Of a DNA stretch of 64,000 nucleotides, positions 41,601 to 52,279 are shown in pieces. The stretch covers positions 15,066,001 through 15,130,000 of the forward strand of contig OZ176050.1 in NCBI GenBank assembly GCA_964247055.1, in the 5' to 3' direction. The DNA comes from Paragordius varius. Its lineage: Eukaryota; Nematomorpha. The notes beneath the pieces were generated by a model. It saw only the letters and a program-made list of their open reading frames with translations. It made no database searches and was not told where the DNA came from. The position numbers were made by a program, and so were the translations under genes. How positions within the stretch are numbered: the first letter of the stretch is position 1; every line of letters begins with the position of its first letter.

Positions 41601-42848
41601 ATAGCAATTGGTTGGGGAGAATTATGCAAATGTAAATTTATATAAATATATAAATAATGCAGTTTTGATCTAATTGATAAAATAGAAAGAGTGTATGTAA
41701 ATTGCTTTAGGCTCAGAGGGGTAATTTTTCTGTCGTAAAAAAGACAAATATATATTTATATCTGTGAAACAAATGAAAAAGGTGTTAATATAGTAAAAAG
41801 ACGTGGTAACCATAAATATTAAACCAGTAAAGAAAGGAGGAGAAACAATAGAAATGTAAATCTATATTGTAATTTCCACCTGCTATTGTAAAAAATATAT
41901 ATTAATGATAATTTGAATATACATATATATATATATACCCTAACCAAAAAAATTAACTTGAGAAAAAATTAAAAATTACATCTTTCCCAGATAAATACGA
42001 AATTTAAATGCGATAAATTTCACTTTTGTTGATTGAAGGAAAATGTTTTTAACTAAACTCCTTCACATTGATGACCATATGTGAACTTTAAGTTTTTGGT
42101 TTAGTTTTTAAATTTTTAAATCGTAATAACAACTAAGTGTTTTGTTATGGAATACTAAATTAGTAAAATCTAACGACAACCAAATTTTAGTTTAATTAAT
42201 TTTTGAGCTTTTCTCCATGTGAGGCACCAAAAATCTTTCTTTAAAAGAAGAGAAGTAACTTGATTGATTATTATACATATATTTTAATAGACTTAATTCT
42301 ACACATATGGAATGAAAACAAAACGTAAATTATACTAAACCTGATATAAATTTAAAATTTAAAAAATATAATATCAAAGATTACAAATGAATCTCTTTTT
42401 ATACATCTAAAAATTAATGATATGTTACCTAAATTTTCTCAAATTACAAAACAACCTTTGCTAATATTCCTATTAGAATTAAATTAAATTGGAGGAGATG
42501 TTTGATATTTCATGCGTGAAATGTACGCTTAAATTACGTCTTATATATTAATTTCAAACAAAAATGATAAATGAACTAGCTATATACCAAAAATTTAATA
42601 AGTAACTCCTAAACACATAAATCATAAAAAATTAATAAAAAAAATGTTTTCAAAAAACTATATTTCAAAGAATATAAAATGGTTTTTTAAAAAATATTCT
42701 AAAGCTAACCTTTGTAAGTCCAATATTTTATAGAGGAGGGGTAGGATTTTTCATTGGTACTGGCGATATCCGAATTGATACATTGTAACAATGTTAATAT
42801 GGGTAGGATGATGAAAGATGTCAAAATTTGAGGCAATGTCGCAATCAT
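23629..42848 (-). CDS. Transmembrane semaphorin with TSP1 repeats (Sema5-like), about 15 exons
   Basis: Exon 1 (42710-42848) encodes a signal peptide (MIATLPQILTSFIILPILTL) and ends in phase 1. Exon 2 (36465-36561) supplies the two missing bases and begins the sema domain (NFSVLISDP..TIIVGAK). Further exons are 35917-36034; about 35641-35731 with the semaphorin signature CGTNALDPVCSW; about 35107-35324; 34192-34281 (YAFFREVG); 33330-33687 (SRVARICKNDRGG); about 32341-32677 (VFEGPYTYY); and 31513-31914. About 30590-31020 is a PSI module (Cys-rich, CLRSNDPLCGWDKLLNEC). Three TSP type-1 repeats follow near 30110-30282 (NWSEWKKC), 27551-27738 (GGWSKWTVWSEC) and 26230-26468 (HWSQWTNWGPSC). The last exon (23629-25238) has one membrane helix (CVISFVGGIMLTIIIFAVLM), a basic stop-transfer and a roughly 430-residue cytoplasmic tail. 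Sema5 proteins act as plexin-binding guidance cues. Family members usually have about seven TSP1 repeats; only three are visible here. The first intron holds the iRhom gene. Middle exon borders are approximate. Confidence 0.85.
25736..26068. mobile_element. Compound palindromic MITE
   Basis: An outer end CAGTAAAATTTAGAAAGAG and a second left end at 25843 (CAGTGGCTATAAAAATTGGG) share one right end ATTTACTG, which suggests nested or duplicated copies in a semaphorin intron. Confidence 0.55.
26791..27480. mobile_element. hAT-type element with dense GGTCATGACC sub-terminal repeats, 690 bp
   Basis: AGGGTTGTG at the left and CACAACCCTAG at the right are inverted repeats. TGACATCT (26783-26790) and TTACATCT (27481-27488) are an 8-bp duplication with one mismatch. 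Many overlapping GGTCATGACC/CCATGGTCAT copies lie just inside both ends, as expected for transposase-binding sites. No coding capacity. It lies in a semaphorin intron between two TSP1 exons. Confidence 0.85.
27489..29701. other. Semaphorin intronic and TSP1-exon stretch, old repeats suspected
   Basis: Apart from the TSP1 exon (27551-27738) and a GTGTCCAACACG hAT-like end at 27808, nothing coding is recognisable. The base mix at 28000-29700 is less AT-skewed than the neighbours and short repeated phrases (TTAGC..TTGGCTAATGT) occur, so a decayed DNA transposon is possible. Confidence 0.35.
29702..30020. mobile_element. Candidate TA-flanked element in a semaphorin intron
   Basis: Left end CAGTGGCCAGTGAAAAATTT and right end CCTAATTTTTACTG, both next to TA, as for Tc1/mariner-type elements. 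The inside is unlike the main MITE family. Confidence 0.4.
31061..31330. mobile_element. Palindromic MITE, near-complete copy
   Basis: CAGCAAAAATTGAAATTATA then CGGACAAAACGTAAAAATAT; right arm TTTACGTTTGGTCCGTTTAA..TTTTCACTG, TA on both sides. Confidence 0.8.
32693..32990. mobile_element. Palindromic MITE, near-complete copy
   Basis: CAGTAAAAACTGAAATTATA at the left and CCGCATAATTTCAATTTTTA at the right. It begins 16 bp from the semaphorin exon that starts at 32677 on the minus strand. Confidence 0.8.
33716..33911. mobile_element. Internally deleted palindromic MITE
   Basis: Left arm with CAAATTATACGGATAAAAGT; right arm ATATAATTTCAATTTTTACTG; the inner arms are missing. Confidence 0.55.
34756..35020. 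mobile_element. Palindromic MITE, near-complete copy
   Basis: CAGTAAAAATTGAAATTATA..GTATAATTTCAATTTTTAT in a semaphorin intron. A weaker relative lies at about 34385-34620. Confidence 0.75.
37255..41368 (-). CDS. iRhom (inactive rhomboid-like pseudoprotease), coding exon split by an LTR element
   Basis: The N-terminal part (41044-41368) matches the iRhom cytosolic region: NVVRDGTTEFLGLS and RRLRLLSRRCGFLK parallel the vertebrate KGAAQWFGVS and RRSLHHCSMRYGRLK. The rest (37255-39580) has the conserved RRESVPLMAW motif. It then has the first membrane span, the Cys-rich iRhom homology domain (ENFWLGPNPFTLIHLGAKYS, CCIRKDGSGCIQS, RPCCIGIRGACIITTQEYC) and a rhomboid core (FYRLWISLFLQAGIVQ-like segment, DLEKLAGPVRTG, GGNLASAIFSP, WIDNYAHVFGF). 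iRhoms sit in the ER/Golgi and control trafficking of ADAM17 and EGF ligands. Upstream of ATG 41368 there is an in-frame stop (TAG). The two parts are in the same frame across the 5-bp duplication; without the insert the protein would be 881 residues with no intron. Unusually the core reads GPSG, with a serine where vertebrate iRhoms have GPAG. The gene lies wholly inside the first semaphorin intron. Confidence 0.94.
39581..39870. repeat. 5' LTR (left copy, 290 bp)
   Basis: Near-identical to the right copy over its whole length, from TGTTATGCAAATCTG to CAAGATAACA. The few differences are clustered close to the inner end. Confidence 0.88.
40757..41043. repeat. 3' LTR (right copy, 287 bp)
   Basis: Matches the left copy, begins after the purine tract and ends TTAACA next to the AAATG duplication. 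Its outer edge read on the minus strand is TGTTAAC, directly abutting iRhom coding sequence. Confidence 0.88.
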
Positions 42849-45800
42849 ATTTTATAGGTTAAATTACGAAAAATTGAAACATTGTTTGAAGCATGAATAT
42901 TGATAAATTATTTAACATTTAATAGATTTTAAGGTTGTGATAATATCATTATCAATATATATGTAGTAAATCTTGATAACAGGTGGCTCTTTCCAATATT
43001 ATATTTGTTATAAAGACACAATATTGACAGCTAGATAAAATGTATCTAAATAAATAAATATGAAACGTTGTAATACATTATTTAATGCAATAAGGTTAAA
43101 ATCTAAGATGATGTCTAAACCACAGGTTGTCTCATTAATATTGAATTAGAAGGGTATTGCAAAATGCATTTTTTGATTTGGACATGTGTGGAGACACTTT
43201 TTTGTGCTTACAAAATATTTTTGGTGACAAAGAATACAAAAATTAATTAGAGATGTGTCGTAATTTGTAGATAATCAAGTAAAGACTTTTTTAAAATTAA
43301 CTATTATCTTAAGTTTATATAAATGATTAATTATTTATTTATATGATATCTATTGGCTTACTTCTAGAGCTTTGACAGGAATTAGATCGGCAAAACGGAC
43401 CTTTGGAATCGAAAATTGATTTTTGCGGTTAATATGATTCACGGAAAATATTTTAAAATAATTGGTTTGTTCCAATAATGTAAAGATTAATGCATATAAA
43501 ATATATAAATAAATAAATATGTTAGTGGTAAAATTATGTATGATTAAACAAATGTAAAAAAAGAAGATAATAATAAATGCAAAAAAGCGTTTGATGCTTT
43601 TTTCTTTTTTTATACCTTTTTTACATCTTTATTCTATTGTTACCAACAGAATGATAAATTTTTATTAAAAAAATTAAATTTAAGTTTTCAAAATATATAA
43701 TAAATATCAATCTGGTGCCCTTTAAAAAAATATTTGTTCTCTTATACAGAATTATTGTAAAATTTTAGATACAATCTTCTTAAAAACATAGGTAAAATTT
43801 TTAGGAACTGCGTTCAAGGTTAATTAATCAAATTAATGTTGATATTATATTTCAAGATTCTTTGGACCAGGAATTTCCAACTTGCAGGCCGCATGGAGAT
43901 ATTTTGCGCTGCCTTCAACAAATTCAGAGTACCAAATAAATAAATTCATATATTTAAAAATAAACTTTTCATAAAATTTCTGAATAAGTTTATTTGGAAA
44001 AGAGCAAGCAAGAATAGGTTTATATAGTAGTTAAATTGTGTTCGAAATTATTTAATGCCAAAAAATCTAAAAATATTTATAAATGCTCTTGATAGATTTT
44101 TTGAATGCGGCCCGCGAAGCCATTTGTAGTGGGCACACCCGGAATAGCTATCAGATATATGATTGAATATCACTAAGATTTCCTAAAAAAATCATAATTT
44201 TTTAAGTATATGAATTTTACCTGTATACTAATCACAAGTATTTAAGAAAAATGTTAACGCGATCATTATATCACAGACGTAGCTTGCATTTCTGGCGCCT
44301 AGTGTATACCCTCCATAAAACCCCTTAATTTTAAAAAAATAATCATATTTAAACCGTACTACTCATAAATGGGTGTTTTTTATGTATTATTTAAAATTTA
44401 AACTTTATACCTATCTTTTGAAATAAAATTAAAAAAATCCCCCTCTTAGCTACGCCTGTGAATTGTAGTTTGACCTTCAAAGCCAAAAATATTTAATTCA
44501 TCAATATATTCTAAATATTATATCATTTAAAAAAATTTAACCAAAAATAGATAATATGTCAATACTTCCATCGATACTAAACATTTACAAAAAATAATAA
44601 AACGCTTAAAAATTTAAATATATTATCAAATGCTTTTTTTATAACTTGAATGCGATATTTTGTTCGAGTTAATAAAAATAGATCAAGATCATATAATCAT
44701 TTGTTTGAAATTATATTCTTTAATCTTTATGGAATGTTTAATGAGAATAAATATTAACAATAAAGTGTAAAAGATTACACAAATAACATAGATCATATTT
44801 CTATTAGAAATTTTGACGTCTTATTACAGTTAAGTATGGTATATAATTTTCGTAATCTGTTCACAAAAAACACAAGAGTTAAGGTTAAAGTATTAAATAA
44901 TGTTTAATTACAACCAATGATTGTTTTTAATTGTATGTGACTGTGAATTCTTGTGTTACAGTTAGATGATTATCCCATTTAAAAAGTATTCCAATGATTT
45001 TTTCATGTTTTATTTAAATAATAATTAATAGTTTTTATACATTCACATAGTTCTTGACTTTTGATCTTAAACTAAAAAGTAGGATTAGCTAATGTAAAAA
45101 ATATTAGTAATATGGTACAGTCATGTAGACTTTATTTTGTTAAAGATTTACTTTTTTTCGTTAATTGGGTATTAATATTTGGTAAAGTATATAAAAACAA
45201 GAGCAATATGGTATCCATATCATATTCTATAAAAAAGTAAAATAAGTTTGGGGGAAGGGCGTCGGAAATCTTTAGTAAAAAAATGAAAATCTTAAAATAT
45301 TGTTATAGGGGAATGGTAATATTTTTGTTAATCTTTTAGCAAATTTTATATGTTGATTTTTTTAAAAAATTTATTTCGCAGTACACATATGAAAGAGGAT
45401 TGACGTGAGAATTAACATAATTAATTTGATGAATATTCTGTAATGTTAAATTTTGAGAATATTACAGCAATTTATGTTAACATTTGATATATTGTTGTTA
45501 CGTATTTAGATGCAGAATTTTGTGGGTTTTTATCTTTAATAATCTAATAAATAGTAAAATGGGTATTTATATATTATTTATGATTCATATTAAATTCAAT
45601 AATTCTATTTTTCAACATAATAAATACCTGTATTAATTAAAATACGTTCCTCTCATTAAGATTAACGCAAAAAAGTAGCGATTACGCAACTTTTTTTTAA
45701 TATTTTAGAATTTTTCGATAAAAACTTTATTTGAATGTTTATTACTATGAATTTTTAAGTGTATTGTATTTGTTTGACAAAACAAAACTTTGTCCCGTGC

Positions 45801-46649
45801 GATATCTATATAAAACAACGGTAAACTATTTGTTGATAGGGAAATTTTATGTAACTGATATAATTATCCACATAGAATGAAATTTATATGTGAAACCAAT
45901 CTCAAAATCATACATCATGTATTTCCCCCAATCGCAACGACTAAAGTCAAATTTAAATTAATTAAAAAAATTTCATTTCAGATAAAAATAAAGGGGTATC
46001 CTCGAAACAATTTTCAGAACGTGTAGATCCATTTTAATATTTACAAATAGTTCTATTTCAATACGATTTTTTTGAACTATCATGAAACACCAATAATTTT
46101 TAGTTCAGATATTTTTTTATTTCAACATTCTTTCTAACGTTACATATCAAATAAAAAGTACATTAGTTTTAACAAATAGTGAAATGGCAGACTATTAATT
46201 TATAAATTCGTTATTCTAATTAATTTTATGAATGTTTTAAAACTGTACTGTTTAACTTGATTGATATTCATTTTCTATAAACAACACCCATTATTTTCTT
46301 ATAATCATTTTAAATGGCTGAAAAAACAACATCAAATGAATAGTTGCCTAAATCACAAAGGAAAAGTATATCGTATTTTACGTATTATGTTTTAGATATT
46401 GTGTTATTTAAGATTTTTATTATATAACACCAGATTCATAATATAATTGGACAGGGAAATTTTTTTATAATTATAGTTTTAATTTGACAAAATATGCTTT
46501 TTCCATGCACAATAATAAAATGTTTTATGTGGGTTTCGATAGCCCTACAATTATCCATATTAATCTATGGAAACAATAGTTGAACTATAAATAAAATATT
46601 CTGTCACCTAAAAAACATTGTTTTATTAATCGTGTTTTATGTATTAGGA
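42849..46649. other. Gene-poor intergenic stretch
   Basis: No supported coding exon apart from possible unseen 5' exons of the HTH-like gene; one hAT-like repeat at 43867-44150. Confidence 0.45.
43867..44150. repeat. hAT-like repeat, GTGTCCAAC family, diverged
   Basis: CAGGAATTTCCAACTTGCAG and GCAGGCCGCATGG at the left; GCGGCCCGCGAAGCC and GGGCACACCCGG at the right. Confidence 0.5.
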
Positions 46650-46997
46650 AAAGAAAAATGGACCTCGGAAAAGACTGAAATAGCCACACGCCTCTTTTCA
46701 AATCAATCAATCTCACCGATTCCATTGAAATCTATGCAAATTATATTAAACATGTCTAAATCAACTGTTTGTAAATATAGAAGGATGTATTTATTTGGAT
46801 TTCCAATGCAAATGAAAATAGCAGGGAAAAAAGAAGATGAAGAGGTTATGGTAATGGCAAAACTTGAAAAAATTTTCAAAGAGAACAATCATCTAACCTT
46901 TAATCAACTGGCAAGAATGTCACCCTCCTTGAAAATATCAAAATATAAACTTCAACAACATCTCAAAAAGCGTGAAAATATGCGCAAACAGACATAA
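46650..46997 (+). CDS. Orphan HTH-like protein, probable terminal exon
   Basis: An open frame of about 115 codons follows a plausible splice acceptor (TATTAG, ending 46649) and ends in TAA. An AATAAA signal lies about 30 bp further on, near 47025. The protein has two basic helical segments that could be helix-turn-helix units: SMQIILNMSKSTVCKYRRM, and after an acidic linker LTFNQLARMSPSLKISKYK. The spacing resembles the bipartite DNA-binding part of Tc1/mariner-type transposases or paired-like domains, but no DDE domain follows. No in-frame ATG lies at the start, so upstream exons are expected and were not found. It may be a transposase remnant or a captured DNA-binding domain. Confidence 0.35.
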   Translation, partial: KEKWTSEKTEIATRLFSNQSISPIPLKSMQIILNMSKSTVCKYRRMYLFGFPMQMKIAGKKEDEEVMVMAKLEKIFKENNHLTFNQLARMSPSLKISKYKLQQHLKKRENMRKQT

Positions 46998-48191
46998 TCT
47001 CCTAACCTTTTTACATCTATCGGTAAATAAAGAATTCAACGGTAAAAACAATAAATTCTTATATTTCATTTCAAGATATAATTGTGTAAATTAAATAAAA
47101 ATAAAAACGTCTGTAACCATTCTTAATCTAAAAAGGCTTAAATATCCTTTTTGCTCCAAATATATTCGGCTGTAATTTACCCCCTCCCCCACCCCCTTAA
47201 TGCTGGAAAACCAAGTTCCCCAAATTTTTTAACCTTACTCGCCCAAGATATTGTGTATAAATCATTGATGGGTTCGTATAAAGGCAACTATTTTAGCCGC
47301 TTAATTGATCACTAACTAATCTCACAACATATTAAATAAACGTAGCTTTAAAGGTAATATTCAGAAATTATATCATATGGGTTCAATAAGAGATTATATT
47401 TTCTGTAAAAGGCAAAAACTTATGCCGAGCGTTGACTTAAGCTTCCTAAAAAATCCTTGAAGTAATTTTTTCAAAAAAATAAAAGAAATTAATTTTAATA
47501 ATAGTAATTTTTCACATAAAAACATCAAGCGCTTTTTTGAGTTACTGGTTAGGACTTCATTTATTAAAAATACGATCATATTAAAATAATTTGCCTTTGG
47601 AGCAATTTCGAAGAACTGATGTATGAGTAAGGAACCAATTATGATTTTGGTATTCAATAGAAGAAACTTAGAAATATTTGTCGAACGCTTTTTTCAAATA
47701 TCAATGGTTAAGTCCTATGTTTGATAGCAAGATAGCCACCTTAATAGGCACATTATGAACCCTAGAATTGATATTTGTTTTCCTACATAATGGCAAAATT
47801 TTATGTGAACGGTTTTGAACTACTTGGGTCTCACAAAGCAAAATTCGTTCGGTGAAAAAATGACCCTACTTGAAGGCACGTTTTTGGAAGACCTATGAGC
47901 TCATATGTATTCAAATAGTATTTTTATACCGTTTTACGGTGCGATAAAATATATTGAATCTCTCTAAAACAAAATTTGCTATTAATTAAATTCAAGCAAA
48001 ATATCCATTAAATATTTTTTTTATGTTAATTAACTCATATTTATAATTTACTGTGAGATATCAGCATATTTATTATATTAAGAAAACTCACCCATTTCAG
48101 ACGTGTCCAGAATTTCAAACCCCTTATATATTTTAAAATTTTATAAAAATATTGTTTTGTCTTATATAGTTTATAATATACCTTTTATGCA
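46998..48191. other. Intergenic, no gene seen
   Basis: AT-rich, with a short CCCCCTCCCCCACCCCC run near 47170. The segments at 49182-50295 and 51307-51635 likewise show nothing coding. Confidence 0.45.
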
Positions 48192-49181
48192 ATGGGTAAG
48201 GTGATAAAGTCGCATTGACTTGTAAGCCAAGCGTGGCAAGTAAGTTTACTTAAGCCCGCAAGTGTACACTTGAAGATCGGTGATAAAATAACACCTAAGT
48301 TAAGTCTTTTGCTTATGGATGTAACATATTTTTGCCACCCAATTCGAATTTTACGGAAATTATTTTGATCATTTTCAGCCAAAATTTATGAAATAAGGCA
48401 CAAAAAAATAAACAATTAATACAATATGCATTTATTGAAGTTTTTCAAACTCACTGGAACGTATCTTATTTAATATTATAGAGTTTTCTAAATATTGAGC
48501 CAAATATTAATTTTTAGATTGATGAAACCATTCGCCCTTAAAACATTTTCCATTATTTACCACACTACTCATTTTGTTTGGAGTCCATTTGCAAATTAAT
48601 GGGAAGATGTTTATACAATATATCATATTATTATTTTTAATTGATTATCAACATTACATTCGAATAAATTTATGATGAAATAAATTCTTTACATAATAGT
48701 AAAGTAAGATTTAATTCATAAACGATTTACAAGATTAATATTAATTATTAATTTTAATTTTAAAAATTAATTTTTTTACGTTCACTGAATTGATATATTT
48801 AGCATATTATTAAATGCCATATTAGCAGAGTTTTTCTAAAATTTTATCCTCTTTTGTATACACCCAATTAGAATAGGTTAATTAGCCAAAATTTATCAAA
48901 TTAACATTTTATAGCATTAAAGGTTTGAATTACCTATAAAATCTAAATTTTATACATAAATAGTTTCCAAAATAATTTTATCCATATTTTAAATCTGTCA
49001 ACACCACACTTGCAAAATCTTTATGTTTTACCTGATCATATGATTTTATCACCTCCAAATCAAGTTTTCTTGATTGACATAAGTAGTCTAATGTTAAATT
49101 TTTTTAATCACATGAAAGCAAGCCATACTTGAAAAACTTGCAAGTCAAGTCAAAAAAAAATTTTTTATCACCCCACCCATT
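48192..49181. mobile_element. 1-kb inverted-repeat DNA element, copy A
   Basis: Ends ATGGGTAAGGTGATAAA and TTTATCACCCCACCCAT form a terminal inverted repeat. Subterminal TTGACTTGTAAGCC/GCAAGTCAAG strings repeat in both orientations. No transposase frame. Confidence 0.65.
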
Positions 49182-50295
49182 GTCTTATAATATATTTACA
49201 ATATTTTAAATAAAGGCTTTAACAATTTTATTTTGAAAATGTGGGCACATTTTGCGAAGACATTAGCGATTGTCGCTAAAGTGTGTGTGATTATTTTTTT
49301 TATCACTACAAAACCTTGGGGTTTTTTTGTATTCCACCTTAAGGAATTTTATATTAAATAGGCTCAATCTAAATATATGCTTTCCTTAACTTTTTAGGCT
49401 GATACATTTTTTTCCAAAAACTTCAAAATTGAATAAATTCCTCATTTTTTTCTTAAATATTTTAAATCATGGCAACAGGCAATAATATTTATGGTTTAAT
49501 AATACGTATAAATAACGTTGAAATTTTTATAAATTGCAATATAGCAGCAGCTGTTTGTTTCTTTTTGATCTATTTGAATTGGCGATAGAAGTTTAAAACA
49601 TTAAAAATTTTAATAATATTTAAAACACGGTATTAAATTTAAACCAAATCATCTTTAACTGTAATATTCTCTACTTTTAACTCTCGGCTAGAAAATTATC
49701 CAAAATGTTATCGCGCCCAAATATGTATATATAATATGTAAAAACTCGTGAGACAAAAACAAAAGAACGTCCTACCTATCAGAAAAGACATATTTTGTAA
49801 TATTTTTTGTATGTATTCTGTTATGATTAATGGAAATGATAAATTAACCTTCTACATAGGAACAAAACTTTGGTATTATTTATTTTATGATTATCTGTTG
49901 GTTTAGATTTAATTTTGTAGATAATATAATTCTATATATAAGCTTTTAACTGATACAGGAATAAATGTTTAATTGACGTAAATAACTTCTGGATAACTGA
50001 AAATTTAATTGTTACATGAAATATTATTAACACTTCGATTCAAATTGGGGTATTTAAATTAAAATTTAAAAAAAACTACTGAAGGAAACGGTCCCAATTT
50101 AAATTTATGCTTCTATCCTGATAAATATTATATAAATATGCCAAAATATCTTGATAAAATTTTGTTTTGAAAAAAAGGTCCATCTCAAACTACTTCGACG
50201 CCATTTTTATTTTTCAAAAATTTTGCAAAATATCATCTTCATTCAATTTTAAGGGTAAAATTAAAGCTTATTTTTAATATAAATTACATCTAACA

Positions 50296-51306
50296 TTGGG
50301 TGGGGTGATAAAAAAGTCGCACTTGACTTGTAAGCCAAGCGTGGCAAGTTGAGCAAGATTACTTAAGCCAGCAAGTGTACCTTGAAGATCGGTGAAAAAA
50401 AAACACTTAAGTCAAGCTTTTCCTTATGAATGTAAAAGTTTTTTGCCACCCAATTCTAATTTTATGGAAATTTTTTGGATCATTTTCAGCTAAAATTTAT
50501 GAAATAAGGCACAAAATGATAAAAATAAAATACAATATGCATTTATTGAAGTTTTTTAAACTCACTGACACGTATCTTATATAATATTATAAAGTTTTCT
50601 AAATTGTGAGGCTGGTAATAATTTTTCAGATTGATGAAACCATTTGCCCTTAAAACACTTTCCATTATTTTACCACACCACTTATTTTGTTTTGAGGCCA
50701 GTTGCAAATATAATGGGAAGATGTTTATACAATACAACATATTAGTTTTAATTGATTATAAACATTACATTCGAAATAAATTTATGATGAAATAAATTCT
50801 TTACATTGGATAAAAGTGATTTGCTTTTAATAAACGAAGATTTTAAATTTTACAAGATTAATATTTAATTATTATTAAGAAATTTTCGAGAATCCATTTT
50901 TTTTGCGGTCACGGAATTCATATATTTAGCATATTTTTATGTGCCATGTTATTTAATAATAGCAGAGTTTTTCTATAAATTTATCCTCTTTTGTATCCCC
51001 AATGAATAGATTAGTTATCCTAAATTTATCAATATAGCATTAAAAAGGTTTGAATTACATATAAAACATAAATTTTGTATAAAGATAGTTTCCAAAATAA
51101 TTTTTTTCATATTTTTAAATCTGTCAAGTGTGCCCTACACCACACTTGCAAAATCTTTAAGTTTTACTTGAACATATGATTTTTTATCACCTCCTTATCA
51201 AGTTTTCTTGCTTGACTTTAGTCGTGTAATGTTAAATTTTTTTTATCACATGAAAGCAAGCCATGACTTGAAAAACTTGCAAGTCAAAAAAATTTTTTTA
51301 TCACCC
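50296..51306. mobile_element. 1-kb inverted-repeat DNA element, copy B
   Basis: Direct-orientation relative of copy A along its length (for example GCCAAGCGTGGCAAGT, TTGCCACCCAATTCTAATTT, TTTGTTTTGAGGCC). Begins TGGGTGGGGTGATAAAAAAG and ends TTTTTTTATCACCC. Confidence 0.65.
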
Positions 51307-51635
51307 GTGATAAAATATAAAAAGCGCTTTATTTTGTATTATTTTTTAATTTTAAAATTTGACACATGTCACGTTGACTAAATTTTTACCTTTCAGTTTT
51401 AGCTCAAAATAAGTAATATCAAGTATTTTTGAATAAACTTTTTTATATATTTTGGTTTATTAATGTTATGTAAGTGCAAAATTTTGCCATTGTTTTGATT
51501 GCTTGATTTTAAACAGGACTGGGTATCCAACTACCCAATTTGAATCGAAGGACTAAAATGAGTGTGTTGTATCCAAGTGTTAAAACAGATGATTGACGTT
51601 TTCTTATGATACGCCCAAGTTGAAATTATTTGAAT

Positions 51636-52239
51636 ATGGATTATGAAAATTTAATTAATCTCGCTCTCCAGAAGAAGACTTTTCGCGATTCGGTCGAAAT
51701 CGTCTGCCTTTTGGATATTAGAAGAACACACCAGAACCATCAAATACATATTATATATTTATACTTTAGGGATATGGATGATTCCTTATTTGTAAAGAGT
51801 GCAATCCAAAGAGGCTTATTACCCTGATGAAGTTTTTCGATACTCGGAAATGAATTCTTTTATTATAAAAGTTGAGTCACTGGTAAAACTTCAGTTGTTT
51901 AGGGGAACAGTACCTATGCCACAGGAAAATCAAAGATAAGTACCCTTTTCTATTAAATTATATTTTTAATAATCTTTTAATCATATATTCATATAAATTT
52001 TATTTGGGTTATCGTCTGCTCGGTTAAATCATAATTGTTTTTTGTCGTTAACGTTTCATTTAATTAAAACTTGTCACTTATCAACAACTCTATTAATATC
52101 AAACCTCTGTTCCAAAAATCAAACAATAATGTCCTTTCCAAAGCGCAGGTTATGTACGGTATTTTTTTTAATTCCTTTTTATTTCTAATATAATAATTTA
52201 ATAACACTAACCTACAGTAAAAAATTTATCATAATAGTA

Positions 52240-52279
<40 letters not shown>

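Noticed and set aside
51702-51730. A 29-nt GT-AG interval after MDYENLINLALQKKTFRDS in SPT2
   Set aside because: Size fits the tiny-intron class, but the downstream frame soon stops and does not match SPT2, so the 5' structure stays open.
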